NCBI GenBank assembly: GCA_949357655.1
Contig: CASHTG010000018.1
Coordinates: 558,001 to 622,000, forward strand
DNA from: Parascedosporium putredinis
Lineage: Eukaryota; Ascomycota; Sordariomycetes; Microascales; Microascaceae
Direction: 5' to 3'
DNA length: 64,000 nt
Shown here piece by piece: positions 38,719 to 53,700 of this stretch. The translations under genes were made by a program, and so were the position numbers. Each line of letters starts with the position of its first letter. Position 1 is the first letter of the stretch. The notes beneath the pieces were generated by a model, which saw only the letters and a program-made list of their open reading frames with translations, did not search any database and was not told the origin of the DNA.

Positions 38719-41700
38719 AGGAAAGCCCCTTTGTTAGTGAGGGTACAGGAAGTGTGGGCGTGGGTGGGCGTGAGAGAAAACGGGTGTGCGAGATGTTAGC
38801 GTGTGGGAGGAAGGATGCGTTTGTGAATTCTGTATTATCTGCGCGTATGTATGCGTTTGTGGGTGTGGATGGGTGTATGAGAGGGCAGCAAAATGGCTTC
38901 ATGGAGGCGAGTCCAGAGAGCCGGCGCGCCGTGATTGCCGCCGCTACAGGGGGTGGGAAGAGAGAAGGAAGATTGGGGGAGGGGTTTATCAACCGCAGAA
39001 GACTGAGACGACGAGCGTACAAGCATCCACAACCCGGCGATGGGGCAAGCGTTTACAGGACTTGACAACCTCGACATCCGACCGGCTCGGCGAATGTACA
39101 ATGCTGCAACTATACATTCTGATTCTCCGAAAAAGAGTCGAACTAGAAGCGATGTATAGCTCAATCAGTATCATCGGGTCCCAGGGTGTGCTAGTCAGCG
39201 GGCGAGAGGGAGGGCGTGTAAATGTGACCCTAGCTGGCCTGCCAGAGCCCCTGGGGTCGAGGGTATGGGGAAAAGATGCGGGTGGAGATAGTGGGAGAGA
39301 GGGAGCGCGCGAGTCGCCGGAAGACGGAGCAACGATAGTACGGCTCTAATGCTGGCTGGGGGCAGCAACCCGCAGCATCCATAAAACGGATCTGCCTCTG
39401 GTACCGGTGTTGACGCCGAAACTGATTGTGAAAAGATGATCTGAACGGAATAATTTCTCTTGACCCATGCATTCGTGTCACCAACCTTCACATTTTGTGT
39501 ACTTCAGCGGTACCTGATGGGATCCATGCTCTACCACAGGCCCATCCAAATTGATCCTCCCAATCAGAGGAACAGCCTGACCATCTCTAGTACCCCATCG
39601 TTCGAAACATGCACTATATATGGAGACGTACAGTAGGCGCTCTGGTTAGCCCCAACAGGGTGTACTTTTCTGAGCTTAGTGTTGTTTAGTCGGAGTGCGG
39701 ACGGAATACGGCTTTCCTCGCGAACAACAACACGGGAAAGGGTGCTTGAATATCCTGGATGGATGAGCGAGCTGAGTTTCTCCTTGTTTGTAGCTCGAGG
39801 CCACATTTGCCACTCCGTATCGCGGCCATCGGCCATCTTGAAATGAGCGAGCACACTGCAGGGACGCCGCCAAACATATATGGAAGAGTCGTCAAAACAA
39901 CGACTATCCGAAGGGCATCAGATGGCCTCGTCTCGTATTCAATATTGAGCGGATCAGTGTATTCTCTCGTTACGCCTCGCGATCAATGGCTGTTCAATTG
40001 GAGGGGTTTTCCCCACGAAATGAGCCTCATGATTGACTGGTGCCGCTGGGTGAAATTAACCCGACGGTCTCGTGCACGCAACTCATAACATTCCATACCA
40101 CTCTCACCAATCTGTATGGTCTTGATTGACGATGGAGGGACGAGGACATCATCTAAACTCTGGGTTGCGGTAGGTAATCCATGCAAGCTCAGACGGGAAG
40201 AAATGACAAGGGAATCCCCGTACCATCACTCAAGACTTGTTCGCCGAGTGGTTTCGCTGCGGGAACCTTGGTGATAGAAAAGCCGGATTAGGGACAAGCG
40301 ATAATTGGGTAGTGTAAAAATATACCCCGCGGGCAATGGCGGCTTCAGGACTGATGGCGCGAATCCTTACTGGCTGACAAGGTGTGTGAGAACCCATCAC
40401 AAGGAACATTCCCACGTCGTAAGAAAGAAGTCTCGTGGACAGATGAGTTCCTTTCTTGAGACAATAGGTCCATCGTCCGGCCCACGACAAGGACGGGGTT
40501 GAAGACCTAGGTAACGCCCACTAGGCTCCGTACGAAGGATACTGTCTCGTCTCTGCGAAAAGAACAGGGATCAAAGATCGACAAGGCTCGGCGGCTAAAG
40601 AAAGGCTGGGTGATAAATTAGCCCTCGAGTTAGCCTCTGGGGGAGCGACTCAGAGCTTCTTTCCAAGTGCGGTTGACAGGAAGGGAACATCAATGTTCCA
40701 CCTTGCTCACTCTGGTCTTGTAAATCATTGGGTTCGCGCAAGCTGGCAAAAGGGCCCATCTATGTACCTTGAAATTCTCCTCACCATCCATCTTGTCCCC
40801 ACCCGGAACAGGCCAAAGGCGGACATGAAAGCTCGCGTTACCATCCCCTAGCTCAGCCAATAAACTCGTCTTGCTTTAGGGAGCCAGCAGAAAACAAAGG
40901 AAAGAGAATCTACACTATAAGCAGCAAGGGGGCAAATTGGAAGCAATCAATTATGTGCATGTTGAACCTCTCGTGTCGAAAAGCAAGGGCCGAGCATGAC
41001 CAGTGCAGGCTTCCCGGAAGGGACGAGGTGAATCCGCTCCAGATCAAACATGTGTTGGAGAAGGACGGGTTGGTTTATTGAGGGCTGGGAGGGCACGGGA
41101 GGGGTAAATTAACTGATCGCGGATCTACCTGGAGACACCGAGTTTCACCTCAAGTACGTCGAGAATGCTGCTATTGACCGAGGAAAGGAGCCTTGAGGAG
41201 ATGGGCGGAGGAAGGTGGAAGGTACAACTCAAGAGTCAAGAGGGAAAAAAGTATTGGCCGAGGACAAGGGAAGGAGATTTGGGGAAGAACCCACGTATCT
41301 TGGAAGGCACGTTGAAGAAGGCACATTGAACGAATGGGCACCGAGGTGGCATCAAAGGCGGGTCTCGTCTCAAGGCCGAGCCTTCCTTCGCCCACACGCA
41401 GTACCACCCGGTCTCGTCTTATCCCTTCCGCGTCGAACGAACGCTCCATCTCAACCAGGAAACTGCAGTACCAAATTACTATCTGCAGGAGAGGTGCGTT
41501 ACTCACACCCTGAACTGATACCCACTCACATAGGTAATTATCTACTCGGACCTTACAGCCGAGCCAGCCTCTTGTAAAGAACATTGAAGCTTTCGGTGCC
41601 GAGGCCATGCACCACCACGCCAGAGACGTGCCTAGCTTCCATATCTAGCTTGAGAGATTCTGTTTCCTACCATTGACAGCTAGAGATGTGTAGACGAGGA

Positions 41701-44700
41701 TTCTCGTGGAGAGCCGGCTGCCAGGGGCCTAGATTCCTGAAGCTGACGGTCCGGCCTGCATTGAGGTCCCAGTGTTCGAAGCGGTTGTCTTCTCCTGTGG
41801 TATCGGTATTAAGATCTGGCACGTTCGAAGAAATATTTGAAAATGTCCGAGCACTTCCGAGTCCGAGAGACAGAGGCTCAGCACAGACAGGCCCGCAGCT
41901 TGAGCGCGTCAGCAGGAAGGAAAGACATGCTCCTGCTTCGCTTCCCTGGTTCTTACTACATGCACCGATGCAAGTTCGACAAGGCAAGACCGGCGACGAA
42001 GGCTCGGGGCAGGCACGGAACGAGGGACAGAATCAAAGGAGGTAACACAGTGAGCTTTGACAACGATTCTGAACCGAAAATAGAACATGGCTGCTAGAGG
42101 ATGTCTCTTTTCTCCAACTTCTAAGTGAGACCTTTATTTCCACCCCATCCTTGAGTCAACGGGCTTCGACTGTTTAGAGAACATTGAACCAACCATCCAT
42201 AGCCCCGAAGGCTCCGCCTTCAGGTACGGGACGAAAGTACTTGATACGAACACACGTTGAGGAGTCCCTGTCACTTGGTAATCGTCACGAAGTCTCTTGA
42301 ACCTGTAAAGAAACGAGGTGAGATTTTTGCCCTCTTCCAGGCACGACCCAAACGAGATCTTGGAGGTGCTGCTTCGGCAATGGGACATCCGACTTAATAT
42401 TAAGCCCGCAAGCCTGTCGGGCCCTAGATCTGGCTTCCTCCTGCCCTAGGCGGGCCGACGGTGGGCCACCGCGGCCTCAGCACGGATGGCACACCGCGCA
42501 ATCTTCGGACCGCGAGGAGGGTGTCAATATCCAACAAGCCGGCCAACACATCCCCTAACCTGGGGAACTCCGTAATAGGTCTTTCGATAGTGCGTTTCCT
42601 CAATGGCACCATGATATCGATTCAATTATCAATTGACCACGAAAGAGATTGATGTATGGCCAGATAGCTAGACGTACAGAACCGAGTCCCGGCAGTCATG
42701 ATGCCTTGTTTATTGGCAACTACCTTTCGAACATTGAACAACGTAATATCTTCCGCATTCTCCACATCTTCGCGTGGCATATTGATTGTGTTCAGCCCTC
42801 ATTTGAACCTAAATGCTCGCTTCATCGGCCTAACCGCCCTTAACCCCCACGGGGTAGCAGTGGATATGGCTATGAAGCCCATTCATCCTTACAAAGATGG
42901 CACTATCTCTCTGAGTCGAGACCTTTTAGCATGAGGACCACTCCCGGGCCGAGTATCGAACGAGGTAACTGCATGTTGGGTCTCTTATCCCTCTCGATGG
43001 GTCCAGCTTCCTCATCTTAGACGGGACTATAACTGATCTAAGGCAGCCTCACGATCATACAAACAGTTTACTCTTTCGGACAGGCCCTAAACTTTTGGCG
43101 CGATGGTCGACTTGGTAATTCCGCCAGTCGTTGAGCCTCCAAATATCCGGATTGAGCTCCTTACATGTGTCGATTTCGACAACAACCCTTGAACGATTAA
43201 AAAGACACGAAGAAAAGCCAATTGGCTTTAACCCCACGTGTAGTCTCGAACCACAGGCAGTCATGCATGGCCGGTTTTCATCCTGAGTAGCATCACGGAG
43301 GGAAACTTCGACCAGAGCCTCCTTGAACAGTGGTTGCGAGGTGGGACAGGGTAGGGATATGTGGCTGCTGGACTATCGCTAACCTCATCCGAACAGTCGC
43401 CGCACGGAAAAGATCTCCCGTAATTCCTAAATGCGTTTGATTTGCGCCTCTTTGAGTCTCTCGATGGCATGACCCACCAAGCCCATGTGTCCCTCAGGGT
43501 TTTCCACTCCGGCTGATCATTCCCATCTCCCCTTTGAATAGAGCAATTGTGTCATTTCCCTTTATACTTATCCCTTCCTTCCTTATCTTCTTCGACTTAT
43601 ACTACTCGGCTCTCAAAACCCTTGGTCGCTCGCGCACGTCAACCCCCAATCTAGCAATTGAAGGACCACGCAAATTACCCTTTACCCATACGTAGCCTCC
43701 CTATCGCTAGGCCTACTACCTTGGATTTATTATACAAGTACTCTTCATAATCTTACTGCTTGATCCCCGGCCTTGTTCTCCATTCCTGGGGCCAGCAAGA
43801 CAGTTGTGGTTCGTCGATCGTCTAATCCTCTGAGGGCTTAGCATGCTTGTGGGCACCAGACTGAGGGTGGAACCATTAACCCCGTCAAGTTTTCGCTCAC
43901 AGCCGGAGGTTCAAGCGCGGGACAGGCGGGCGGCACCGAGTAGCTTTCCTCGGATGGCAGGAAAACGAGCAATGCAATCCCACTTTCCATCGCCACTGCA
44001 GCACACGAAGTGGGGAAATAAAAGCTGCATTGCCCAGCATCGCAAATGGTCTCTTCCAAAAGGCCGCTCAAGGCGGATAATCTCGACAACTCGTCTCACG
44101 CACCAAGTTCATGTACGACTGTAACTCACAACGTCCCATTTTATCCCACGCCGTCCAGTCCATCGGAAGCGGTAAAATTTTCGGCTACGCTGTCGACGCG
44201 CACTTCTCGAGCACCGCAGAGGAACTTGGGGGAGGAGGGGGCGGCCGGGGTTTGCCTCTGGCCACTCCCCTTCTTTTGACAAAAATGCGGGACAGAGGAC
44301 GTGTGAGGGCGAGCAGGTTGGCGGAAAGCCCGCACCCTCTGCTGCAGCTTGAATTCCGCCCACGCACGCCCACGCACGCCCTGCCTAAAACAGATTTTAA
44401 TGAAACTCAACCCTGGCTATGTCGCAATGTGAGAATTACGGTTGAAAGCGGGAAGCAAGGCCCGGGAAGCAAGAGGTGCACCCGGAGCGGTCGATCTGAA
44501 ATGATATGCATGCCCCATGCCCTGGCCCCATAGCTCTCGAGGATGAAGAGGGTATGGTTAAAAAGAAAGAGAGGATCAGATGCGAGATGAAAGATGACTA
44601 CTAGCACCGGCGAACATTCCGTATATTAGAGAGATGTCGGTTGGATGGCACCTCGAGAGATGCAACTAGAATTCCAAGTCGGGCTTGTCGCTGACAAAAT

Positions 44701-47700
44701 GAAATCTTGTGTGCATTTCAAGCTAACAGCGCGACTTTTAGACTCGGCGCCGCGACCAAAGGACGAGCAAAGCTGGCGAGGAGGAGTAGTCGGGAGTGAC
44801 GATCTATCTCGCGGTCATCCATATCCAAGATGCGAGGGCGTTGACTCCCGTCCCTCCTTTCTTCTTCTTTTTCCACTTCTTATTCTTCTTTCCTCCTCTC
44901 AAATAGAAATTGATCTGTTCCGAGTTCCACCGCGGCTGGTCCAGGGTGACGACGCCCGAGACTTGACCCGCATATGCGCATATGTACCGTAGGAGCACCA
45001 TGAGTTGTTCAAACCTCCGTGCAGATTCTAAACGCGGCGTGCCGGTTCATCTGCTGGCTGGCCCAGCCCAGCCCAGCCTTCATTCCTGGAACGGCGCATG
45101 GTCGTAGCAGCGATAGCCCGTTTGAGCAAGAGGCTGTTGCGTGAGTTGCTTCAATGGATCTTTATCCCCCACTTCTTTTGTTTTCTGTTAATCTTCTGTT
45201 CTTTTATAAAAGGAAAAGAAAAATTTCGTTTGAACCTTGCCGGTGCGCATCAAGCATCCAATCCCACCGCACTGCCTAGCCCACACTCTTCGCCAGCCAA
45301 GATTTCGGTCTTGCGGAAACACAGCAACGTACATGTACGTCACAGCCCTTCTACCTCGCTTTCTCTCTCAGGGCACTGTCAATAAACTACCAAGGCATTT
45401 GAGATTGGCGATTCCTCGGCTGAGAGCCGCCTGTAAACCTTGCGTTGCGAGGGCCTTAGCGAAAGGGAAAAATGCGAGCTCTTCGCGGCGGGAGGGGAAC
45501 AATACTTTCCTGCCTAACACGGCAAATGGTATAATAATGATTCGATAGGCCTTCAGCCCGCAGGCGCAAGACAGCGATAATGGCGTATGGGCTTGGAGGA
45601 TTGGCTGCCCCGGAGGACAGCCAAATACGACCGCGTGTGCCGGAAAGGCCGTTTGTCGCTAAGAAACACGGCACATGTCTAACTTGATAAATTGATGCAC
45701 CCGTACTCGGATACTCGACAATACAACTCAAGAGGAAGGCCAGAATGAACAGCAGTGCCGCGGACGACCAAAGCGCCTATTACACAGGATGCAGATGCAC
45801 CACATGCATCGGACTCAGCCACTAGAAACACGACTAATATAAGCCGCTCGACCAAACCCTTCCACAAAACATTGACTCTCCTACCCCGTACCAAAGGTAT
45901 GGCGCGCGTTGACAGAGGTAGAGAAACCTTTGGCTCACGTCAAGATCTTGTAGGCATGCTGGAATATGCCCGCAATAGCAGGTCGCTAGGGAAAACGGGA
46001 GGGCCGCGCCGATGCGCTTGCGATGAGCTACCTGCGTCCCCACGCGACACATGGGGAGCAAGAACAACGCATACAGTATCGCAAGGAATGCCATATAAAT
46101 CTTCCCGCAGCGGCCCCGACGTTTAACTTTGATTTAGCAGATAGAGTATATAAGGTTCAAAGACATCTTTGAGGGGAAAATGAATGAGAAAAAAATGAAA
46201 GAGGAGGGGGGGAAGGGGCCATAGAGGGAGACCCAGAGCGCTTTACGAGGGTCCCTATGATATTGGGGCGCAAATAAATATCGCAGTGATCTGAAGAGAC
46301 GTAAGAATCTATGATACACGAGTCCGTTTGAGGTCCGGTCGTCGGGCGCGTCACCCATACCCTTCTTTCATATGACGAGGCTGTTTCGCAGTAAGCTTTG
46401 GACTCCTTTGCCGTGCTCGCCTCCTCCTTGCCAGCAGCTTTCATCAGGGATCCCCATGCTGCCGTCGGCGAACATCTTGTCACGGAAGTGAGCTCATCAC
46501 CGGGTCCATCCTAGCCCTTTCTTGACTGGCAGCGCCGTTATCTCCCTTCCGCACCACTGGGGAGTCAAAGCGGTAGTCGGTGAGCCTGAATCTAGGTGGC
46601 TAGGACCGGGAGAGAATCCCGGTCCAACATATTTCTTGTATCCTCCACTCCAGTGAGGAACGGGCCGGTTGAAGGGCGCGGGAACTTCGGTTCGGATGTG
46701 ACAGGTCATTGTGAAAATATCAGCACCTTTTACATCAACGACATCCATGCATAGTAGATGCTTCAACAGTGACGGCATGGCAGGAGGGCTTGCCCACGAA
46801 CCACATTCAAAACCCCAAAAAAGGGGGACAAGGCCCAGAAAAAGTTCTCTCGCCATGATTGCGCCTTGATCAAGGGTACAAACCCGAATCCTTCAGGTTC
46901 GGTCTCACAAAGTTGTTGGGGGTGATCCTGAGGTTCCATTCGGACCTCTACCAGAATCCCCTGAGGCCGGACCGAGCAATCAAAGAACTGACGGGAGCCT
47001 GGCCCGCGAGGTTTCTTCAACTTTCCTTTTGTCTTGAGAAATATTGGGTTCCCCTGCATAATGGCCCGGGGAGGAGTCTAGAACGGATTGACTGCCATGG
47101 TATGGTATGCATGAAAATACCTTTGTGTTACGACACCATTGACCTTACATTGCCCATGCACTAGATGTCCCGGAAGGTGTAGTGGGTGTAGGACTCCTTG
47201 AGTCGAGACTTGGGGGTAGACGGGTTAGATTTTGTGTTCTTTCTCCCATCAGGCTGTTCCTCAGCTAAACCGGGATTTGATAGCTGTGGAATATCAGATT
47301 CAACCCCGTGGGACTCGAGCCATTGTCTGAGGTTTCGTTAGGCTCAGTCAAAACTTATGAAGCATCAATCAGCTTCACGAATGGCACAGAAACCATGATT
47401 CTACGGTGCACATCTCAAGTTGCCCAGCCTGTCGATTTGACTTCATTTCGAGGCGCGTATCAGCGTGTGAGGTTGTCCGAGGCCGAGTGCCGCAGCATCA
47501 CTTACACCCATCAACGTGGCATAGGCCAAGACGCCCTGCTTGTTGGATATCAACCCTTTTTCGTCTTCACAGCGTTGATCTCACCGCCAATAGACAAACT
47601 ACGTACATCGCTCGAGCCTGCCTGCGCGAGCGGAATCGAAATCAGCGATCAAACCAAGCCATCAACTGGTCATGGAGACGGGTTTGGTAAAAGTCATCAC

Positions 47701-50700
47701 CTTAGCTCTTTAACAGAATCTAGACCGGACCACTAAAGAATCACCGTTTCTAAAGCATGCGGTTTTACAGGTGAGGGATCGATGGAATCTGTGTGACAAA
47801 AGGAGTACTGGGAGCTACTCCCATACTTTGGGGAGGAGGAGGATGTGCTTTCGCAGATATTTGAGAGCTGTTGTTCTCGTGGAGAGATAAGAGATATTTA
47901 CAATCTCTCTAGCTTAGGCCTTACCCTTTGGACTCAAGACATCCGCCGAGTGGACAAGATGAGTCAAAACGTCTGTTGGCTTCCTCGTGCCTTCAGCTCC
48001 CTTGTGCTGTCGTTGATTAGCTCCCACTGTATGCTAACACTTAGCTGCTGGCGTTGCTCGAACGAGTTCGAATCGTCTGCTTGTTGCCAAGATCCTGGAG
48101 CGAGCTTTCGCGCCATGCCAGCCGCGCCTCTCTCTTCTAATAGATGCCATCACTCTAGGACCCCCAGTGACGCTTGTATGGCAAGTGAGTTGTTGGAGTT
48201 AATAAAACAAAGAGACAAGCCGGCCACATAGCGTGGCACCGCAGCTCCAAGGCGCCGCCACCCGTGTACCGTTTCACAACTTCTTGCACGGCTTCTGTGC
48301 GATAGTGGCACCTCGTGCTCCTAATAGGCAATTTGAAACCTGGAGTTGACCTCGTACAACGTTGGATGTGGTGCTCTAGCTATGCGGTTGGAATGTGAGG
48401 GGAGCCTCGTACCAATCTCCAACGAAATGCCCGGCGTGTTCTCCTGGTCATGACATCAGAGGTATCACGACGAGGCTAGCTGTCAGATTCCGGAACTGTG
48501 TACCTGTATCGTCTATGCGAACCGAGCCCCTTTCCTCATCTCAAGACTAAGGAGGAGAAAGAAAAGCTGGCCGTAAGAAGGATGAAGGCGCCGCCGATTA
48601 GCACGCAGGTTTCGTTGTAGAAAGCACATACTCATGTTACGAGACCTAGAATAACGCGTGTCAATAAGGTGGTCTGGAGTTGAATTGACAGACGAGGTGC
48701 CTTGGGGACTTTGAGACAAGACTTCCGAACTTTGAACGCCGGTCGGAGATGGAAACCGGAGCTGGGTCTCGGCTTCTCTGGCGGCGTTAGGGGTGACTGC
48801 GCAGAGAAATTTCAGCATGCGGTGCCTCTCGATGGTTTGAAAGAAGAACCAACAGGTATCCAAACTAGCAACTACTCAGGCGCATGGTGCCTACTTACGC
48901 ATAGCATCTGTTCCCTTCAAATCCGACTTGAAGCTCTGTGCCTTGTCCGGTTTAGCAGCTCATGAATATCTAGCAGACCCAAGGCAACATGTGACCCGGC
49001 GTCACTAGGTCAAGCACTTCACCGTCAACTTGAGTGTTCCTGCCGGGGGCTTCTCTCTGGACTGAGGAAGTTCCATCCATGTACGGCAAGAAATGTTGGT
49101 TGGATATCACGCCTCCTGGCCCTCGCGGATATCTGCAGGCCTCTATGCCATGAGTAGAATCCAGCCTTGGAAACAATCATGAGCGGTTATCAGCTCATGG
49201 TATAGCTATTAGTAGCAGCCCCTCCTTAACTCTCGCTCGATAACGAACTGTTGAGTCTCTTTAGATGGAGAATGTGAACTGCCTTCAGGCCCCGGCCTAT
49301 CATGAATGGGTCAGGGTATATGATGCTAGTCTAGGCCTTCCACAGTGGACGCTCTTCTCAATCGCTCGCGATGCTACGCCCCATTCAGCTTTGCGCGGGC
49401 CAACATTATTCAGTTCACCTCCAAAGGCCATTTGACTAAAAGCTTAAGGACGCTCTAGATGGCAGTCATCAGTAACTGAAACAAAGATCTCTCCTCAGTA
49501 GAGGCCGGGATAGTAAGGCAGGAGATCACCATATTCCCAACGAAGGGGCGCGGAGGACAGATGGTGGGAAGTGGGCACCGGGAAAGTGAAAGAGACAGCC
49601 AGGGATGGCATCGAGATATCCCTCTCAAGGCTCTGTTCATTCAGAAGTTAGAGTGCAATCATCTTATCCACTTCTCATACTTTGACCCTCCTCCTTCAAG
49701 TGGTCCACGTCCCAACTTCAGATACCAACAGACAGACTCTAAGCCAACCATTATGGGAGTATATCACTTCAAAAAGTACATTAGCTCCGCACACCACGAT
49801 AGACAGTCAGGTTGCTGCCACATATAACGACATGCCAGGCCTCGAAGGGCTCTTACGACAGTCTAAGTTATCTAGCGAGGGCAGGACCTCGACAAAGGGT
49901 TGAAGGAAAGGACAGCAAAAGCACGTATCGATGTCGATTTCGAATCCCTCAGACAGCGTGCTGAATTAGAAGTCAAGAGAAAAGAAATACCCTTCGGCCA
50001 GAAGAGCATGGCCCTCTCTAAAGCAGGGACTATCATAACATATACGACAGGATATCTGCGACACAGAAGCGGACAGAGTGTTTGACCAAGCCTTCACCCC
50101 TAACGAGGCCAGCTAGTCCGTCGAAGCTCTTCTCCTCACATTTCCTGTCACTCGCTGGTATAAGTGTAGTTGTTTGGATGACCCCAACTTCGAGACCTCA
50201 ACACCGAAGAGTGCACAGGAAGGAAATTGCTCGCCGCCCAGGTTCCGCAATGATTAACGGGAAAGGCCGGGACAATGTGAGATCTAATCAAATCTCTTTT
50301 ACGCAGCCCTGTGCGGGTTTATCTACGCTTCCAGGCAATTGGCTAAATGGCCCAGCAATTGCTCAGGAACAGCCGCTCGGCATGATCGCAACCAGAAAGG
50401 AGATATTCCGTCCCGCTTTGAAGGGCAATGGTGGGTAGACACTTAATCCGAGATGAGAAGAGCGGCACAACTTTTAGAAGACGGACGGTTGGAGGGGCCG
50501 CAAAGTTAGCGGCGATTGAACCACGATAACCCCAGATGAAGTCAAGGAGGGAGAGATCGGTCCAAGTAGCGAAGAGGGACCAACTGTTTGATGCATGAGC
50601 TTGGGCGAAGGGCGAGCATAGGAGAGTCGATTTGAGGTCGGCAATTCCACCATTGAACCCCTCACTGGCTTGACATCTCAAGCTACTTTGTACTTGCTTA

Positions 50701-50778
50701 ACACCGACAGTGAGAGCGGCTTTGATGGGTAGAGGAGGTCAAAAGTGGGCCTTGGGGGCTTATTACTTCCTACCTATG

Positions 50779-50799
50779 ATCCATCCATATTGGATGGAT
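50779..50799. repeat. Inverted repeat ATCCATCCA / TGGATGGAT
   Basis: Two 9-bp arms that are exact reverse complements, separated by TAT. It lies in a gene-free stretch. It could be a binding site or chance, as CCATCCAT motifs recur in this window. Confidence 0.65.
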
Positions 50800-53700
50800 G
50801 CTGTTGCTGCTACATAATTCACTCACTCACGTCTCTCTCGCCAGCCCCAAGATGTGGTCGAGGGATAATGGGATAATGAGGAGCTCTCTATATGTGCCTG
50901 AGACCCAAAATCGTCTTGCCGAGGATCACCTCGACAAATCTCTCATCAAAGATGATATCTTAATCTATCACCATATCTTCTTGTCCGACACAGAAGCCAG
51001 CGTCGCGTGTCTCCTCACGGCTGCCCCGCTGAAAGCAATTCGCCTTGGTGCCTCCTTAGCGAGAATTAGATGATAGCTCAGGTGTCTCTCTGCATGACCG
51101 CCTTTGCTTGAAGTGGCCAAGGCCCCATGAAAGTTAGGCTGGCCGGGACCCTGGGGCGCCGCCTCGATGACCCCTCAAAGCTTGAGTGGAATCTGCAAAG
51201 AGGGACTCAACTTACGCCGGTGAATTATTAGTGGGAAAGGGAAGCCTAAGCAAATCTAAGCCGTTTACGGATCGATGTGAAGCATCGCGCAGGCTCGTCA
51301 ATGAGGACCTGCGAAATCGGGGTCAACTCGAGAGCTAGTCGAGGCGGAATTCCTGAGCGAACAAATATCGGAATTGAGATGGCGGGGAAGAAACGGAAAA
51401 TGTGGCTAGCCTCAACGACGTTGACCACCCTTGTGGCCTGGACGATGCAAGCCCCGCGAACTAAGAAGCAAAAGTCGGAGCTTCAGAGATGGCAGGGTCC
51501 CCCTTTCGTCTTGCCTCCTCTAACCCCTCACAAGGGGCTCTGCATGTGACAGGCTCAGGGGACACAGGAGCTGGAGACTTGCAAGGATCGCGCAATTGCC
51601 AAAAGGCACGAGGAGGCTCGATCGCACATTCCCCGCAGAGAAGTCAACTGGTTCATCTTCAAGAGGTCTTTTGGGCCCTCGCATGACGCGGATTGAGGAC
51701 TCTCTAAAATCGGCTGGTCCTAGTCCTAGCCCCACGATCCCCTCCCCTTAGCGAAGCTGGCTTGATTGTGCCCGAAGAAGATCAGAAACCAAGGAATGCA
51801 AGGATCAAATCGCGGTTGGCCTTCTGCCTCTTGTTCTTGAAGAAGCATAGCCACTACATTCAAGTAGCGAAATGCTATCTCACCTTCTGCCTCTTCCCCC
51901 AAAAGGGCCCGAATGTTGCTTGTCCCACATACAAGTGGATGTATTACAAGGGTAGAATGAGCGGTGACAGCATCAAGACCCAAAGTGCCTAAAGCAGCAA
52001 CATGCCCGCATTCCTTTTCGACTGTGGTGTTTTCAGGTTTCTCACTGTATTTCAGGCCGTAGCGAGGAATTGCCAACCTCCCATGTATCCTGCTTTGGAC
52101 CAACTGGCAAGCAGCATGCGAAAGCGCTGCACCGGTTGCTCACTTGCGGCGGCCGCTTGATGCTGTCTCCCAGGGCGATCCCGTTCCCTTGTCCCTTGGG
52201 CGTCTTGGGTGCTCAAGTGCGAATTAAGCTCCTGTGCACTTGCAGGTCAGGATGCATCTGGCGGGAGGGTTCGCCATGTGCCTCTGGCCACCGCCTCCGG
52301 CGAAATGCCTACTTGGCAACATTACACCCTGCATGTCGCGTGGGGACTAGATCAGAAGTTGGGGGAGGGATCGGGAGTGCGTGCGTGTCATGGTTCCCCT
52401 CTGCCTCGCTAGGAAAGCGAGGGTCCGCGCAAGCTATGCAAGCAATGAGCACAGGAACGAAGGTTCTTACCCGAACAGGGCGCGATATATCATCTCATGA
52501 AAAGGGACGTCCTCCCTCAAGCTCATTCGTTTTGGCATTCAACGATCATTTCAGGAGACGATGACGAAAGTCGAGACAATGGATGACTTCACAATGTCGA
52601 CTCCGGTCTCGATAGGGAAACGACGGATGGAGTCGTGGGGAAGAGTCTCGGCGATCTTCATGGCGACAGGCCAGTCAGGTGTTAGTATCGGCGGTCACAG
52701 AAAACGGAACTTTGCAAATCAGGAACGCCTTCCGCACAGAGGATGTTTGAAGTCTCAAAATCCCGCGCGAGGATCTGATTTGACAAACTGCCAAGCAACA
52801 GCAATGATCAGGAATACATGTAATATTCAGAAAATTTCATCGAAAGACTTTGATTTCAGATCCGTTCACCCACTGGTAATACTTGTACTTCACGCTCTTG
52901 AGGACCAGTGTGCGTTATCTAGGCCAGCTTGGCCAGTCAACCTAGGCAGGCCGCCGGACTGGCTCCACTCCGTGCCCATCTCCATCTTGACTGATCAAAG
53001 TTGTCTCGTAAATTCTCTCCATCAGGACCACCTTCCCTGTTCCCCATGAGGTAATGCGGAACTATGGCTTCTTGAGAGCTTAGGAGCGGCCAGTTTCTTC
53101 CTGGTCTCTCTTGTGTTACCCCATACCGACCCTCTTTCGCACTTGTTCTAAAATCCGCTCGCCATCTCAAGATATTAGGCGGCCGCTCAAGCTCAATCAA
53201 TTGTTAATCAATCCATAACGCTGGGAGAGGGTGGCTGACGAGATTGCCACACGGGTCGCTCAATGTTGCCGACTTTTCGGGATATGTCGTTCCTGTTTTG
53301 TGTGCCTCTCTCGGCGCGTGTCAGAAGCCAGATCATCATCCTCTTTCCATTTGTCCCCCTTGGTTAGGGAAGACGAGATGTACGATCGAGGTCAAGGGAC
53401 GCTTGGCAGAATTGGCCTGTTGTGGCGGCCTCCCTGACTTCTTCCCCGCTGGATTTCTTTTAAAAATAAAATAGAGAAATTGGCCCCAAGTACTTCGCAT
53501 CATTCAGCATATAAAGAGGGACAAGCTGGTTGCCTACAACTTGGACACACAATGGAGCGGAGCAAGGCAGCATGACCACGATCCTCCTTCGTCACCTCTC
53601 TTCGATCTTAAAGAGGTGCCAAGAGCGGCGCCAAGGCGCTTCATTGGACCACGACAAGGACGACGGCCCGATCAAGTGCACCACCCATTGATACTTCGTA

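Noticed and set aside
41171..41608. 145-codon minus-strand open frame
   Set aside because: No recognisable domain, opposite-strand frame of similar length, no splice context.
47308..47736. 142-codon plus-strand open frame
   Set aside because: Amino-acid mix looks protein-like, but I recognise no family and no supporting exon or leader; left out as a gene.
52070..52564. 164-codon plus-strand open frame
   Set aside because: Cys/Arg/Ser-rich without motif; typical of chance open frames in moderately GC-rich DNA.
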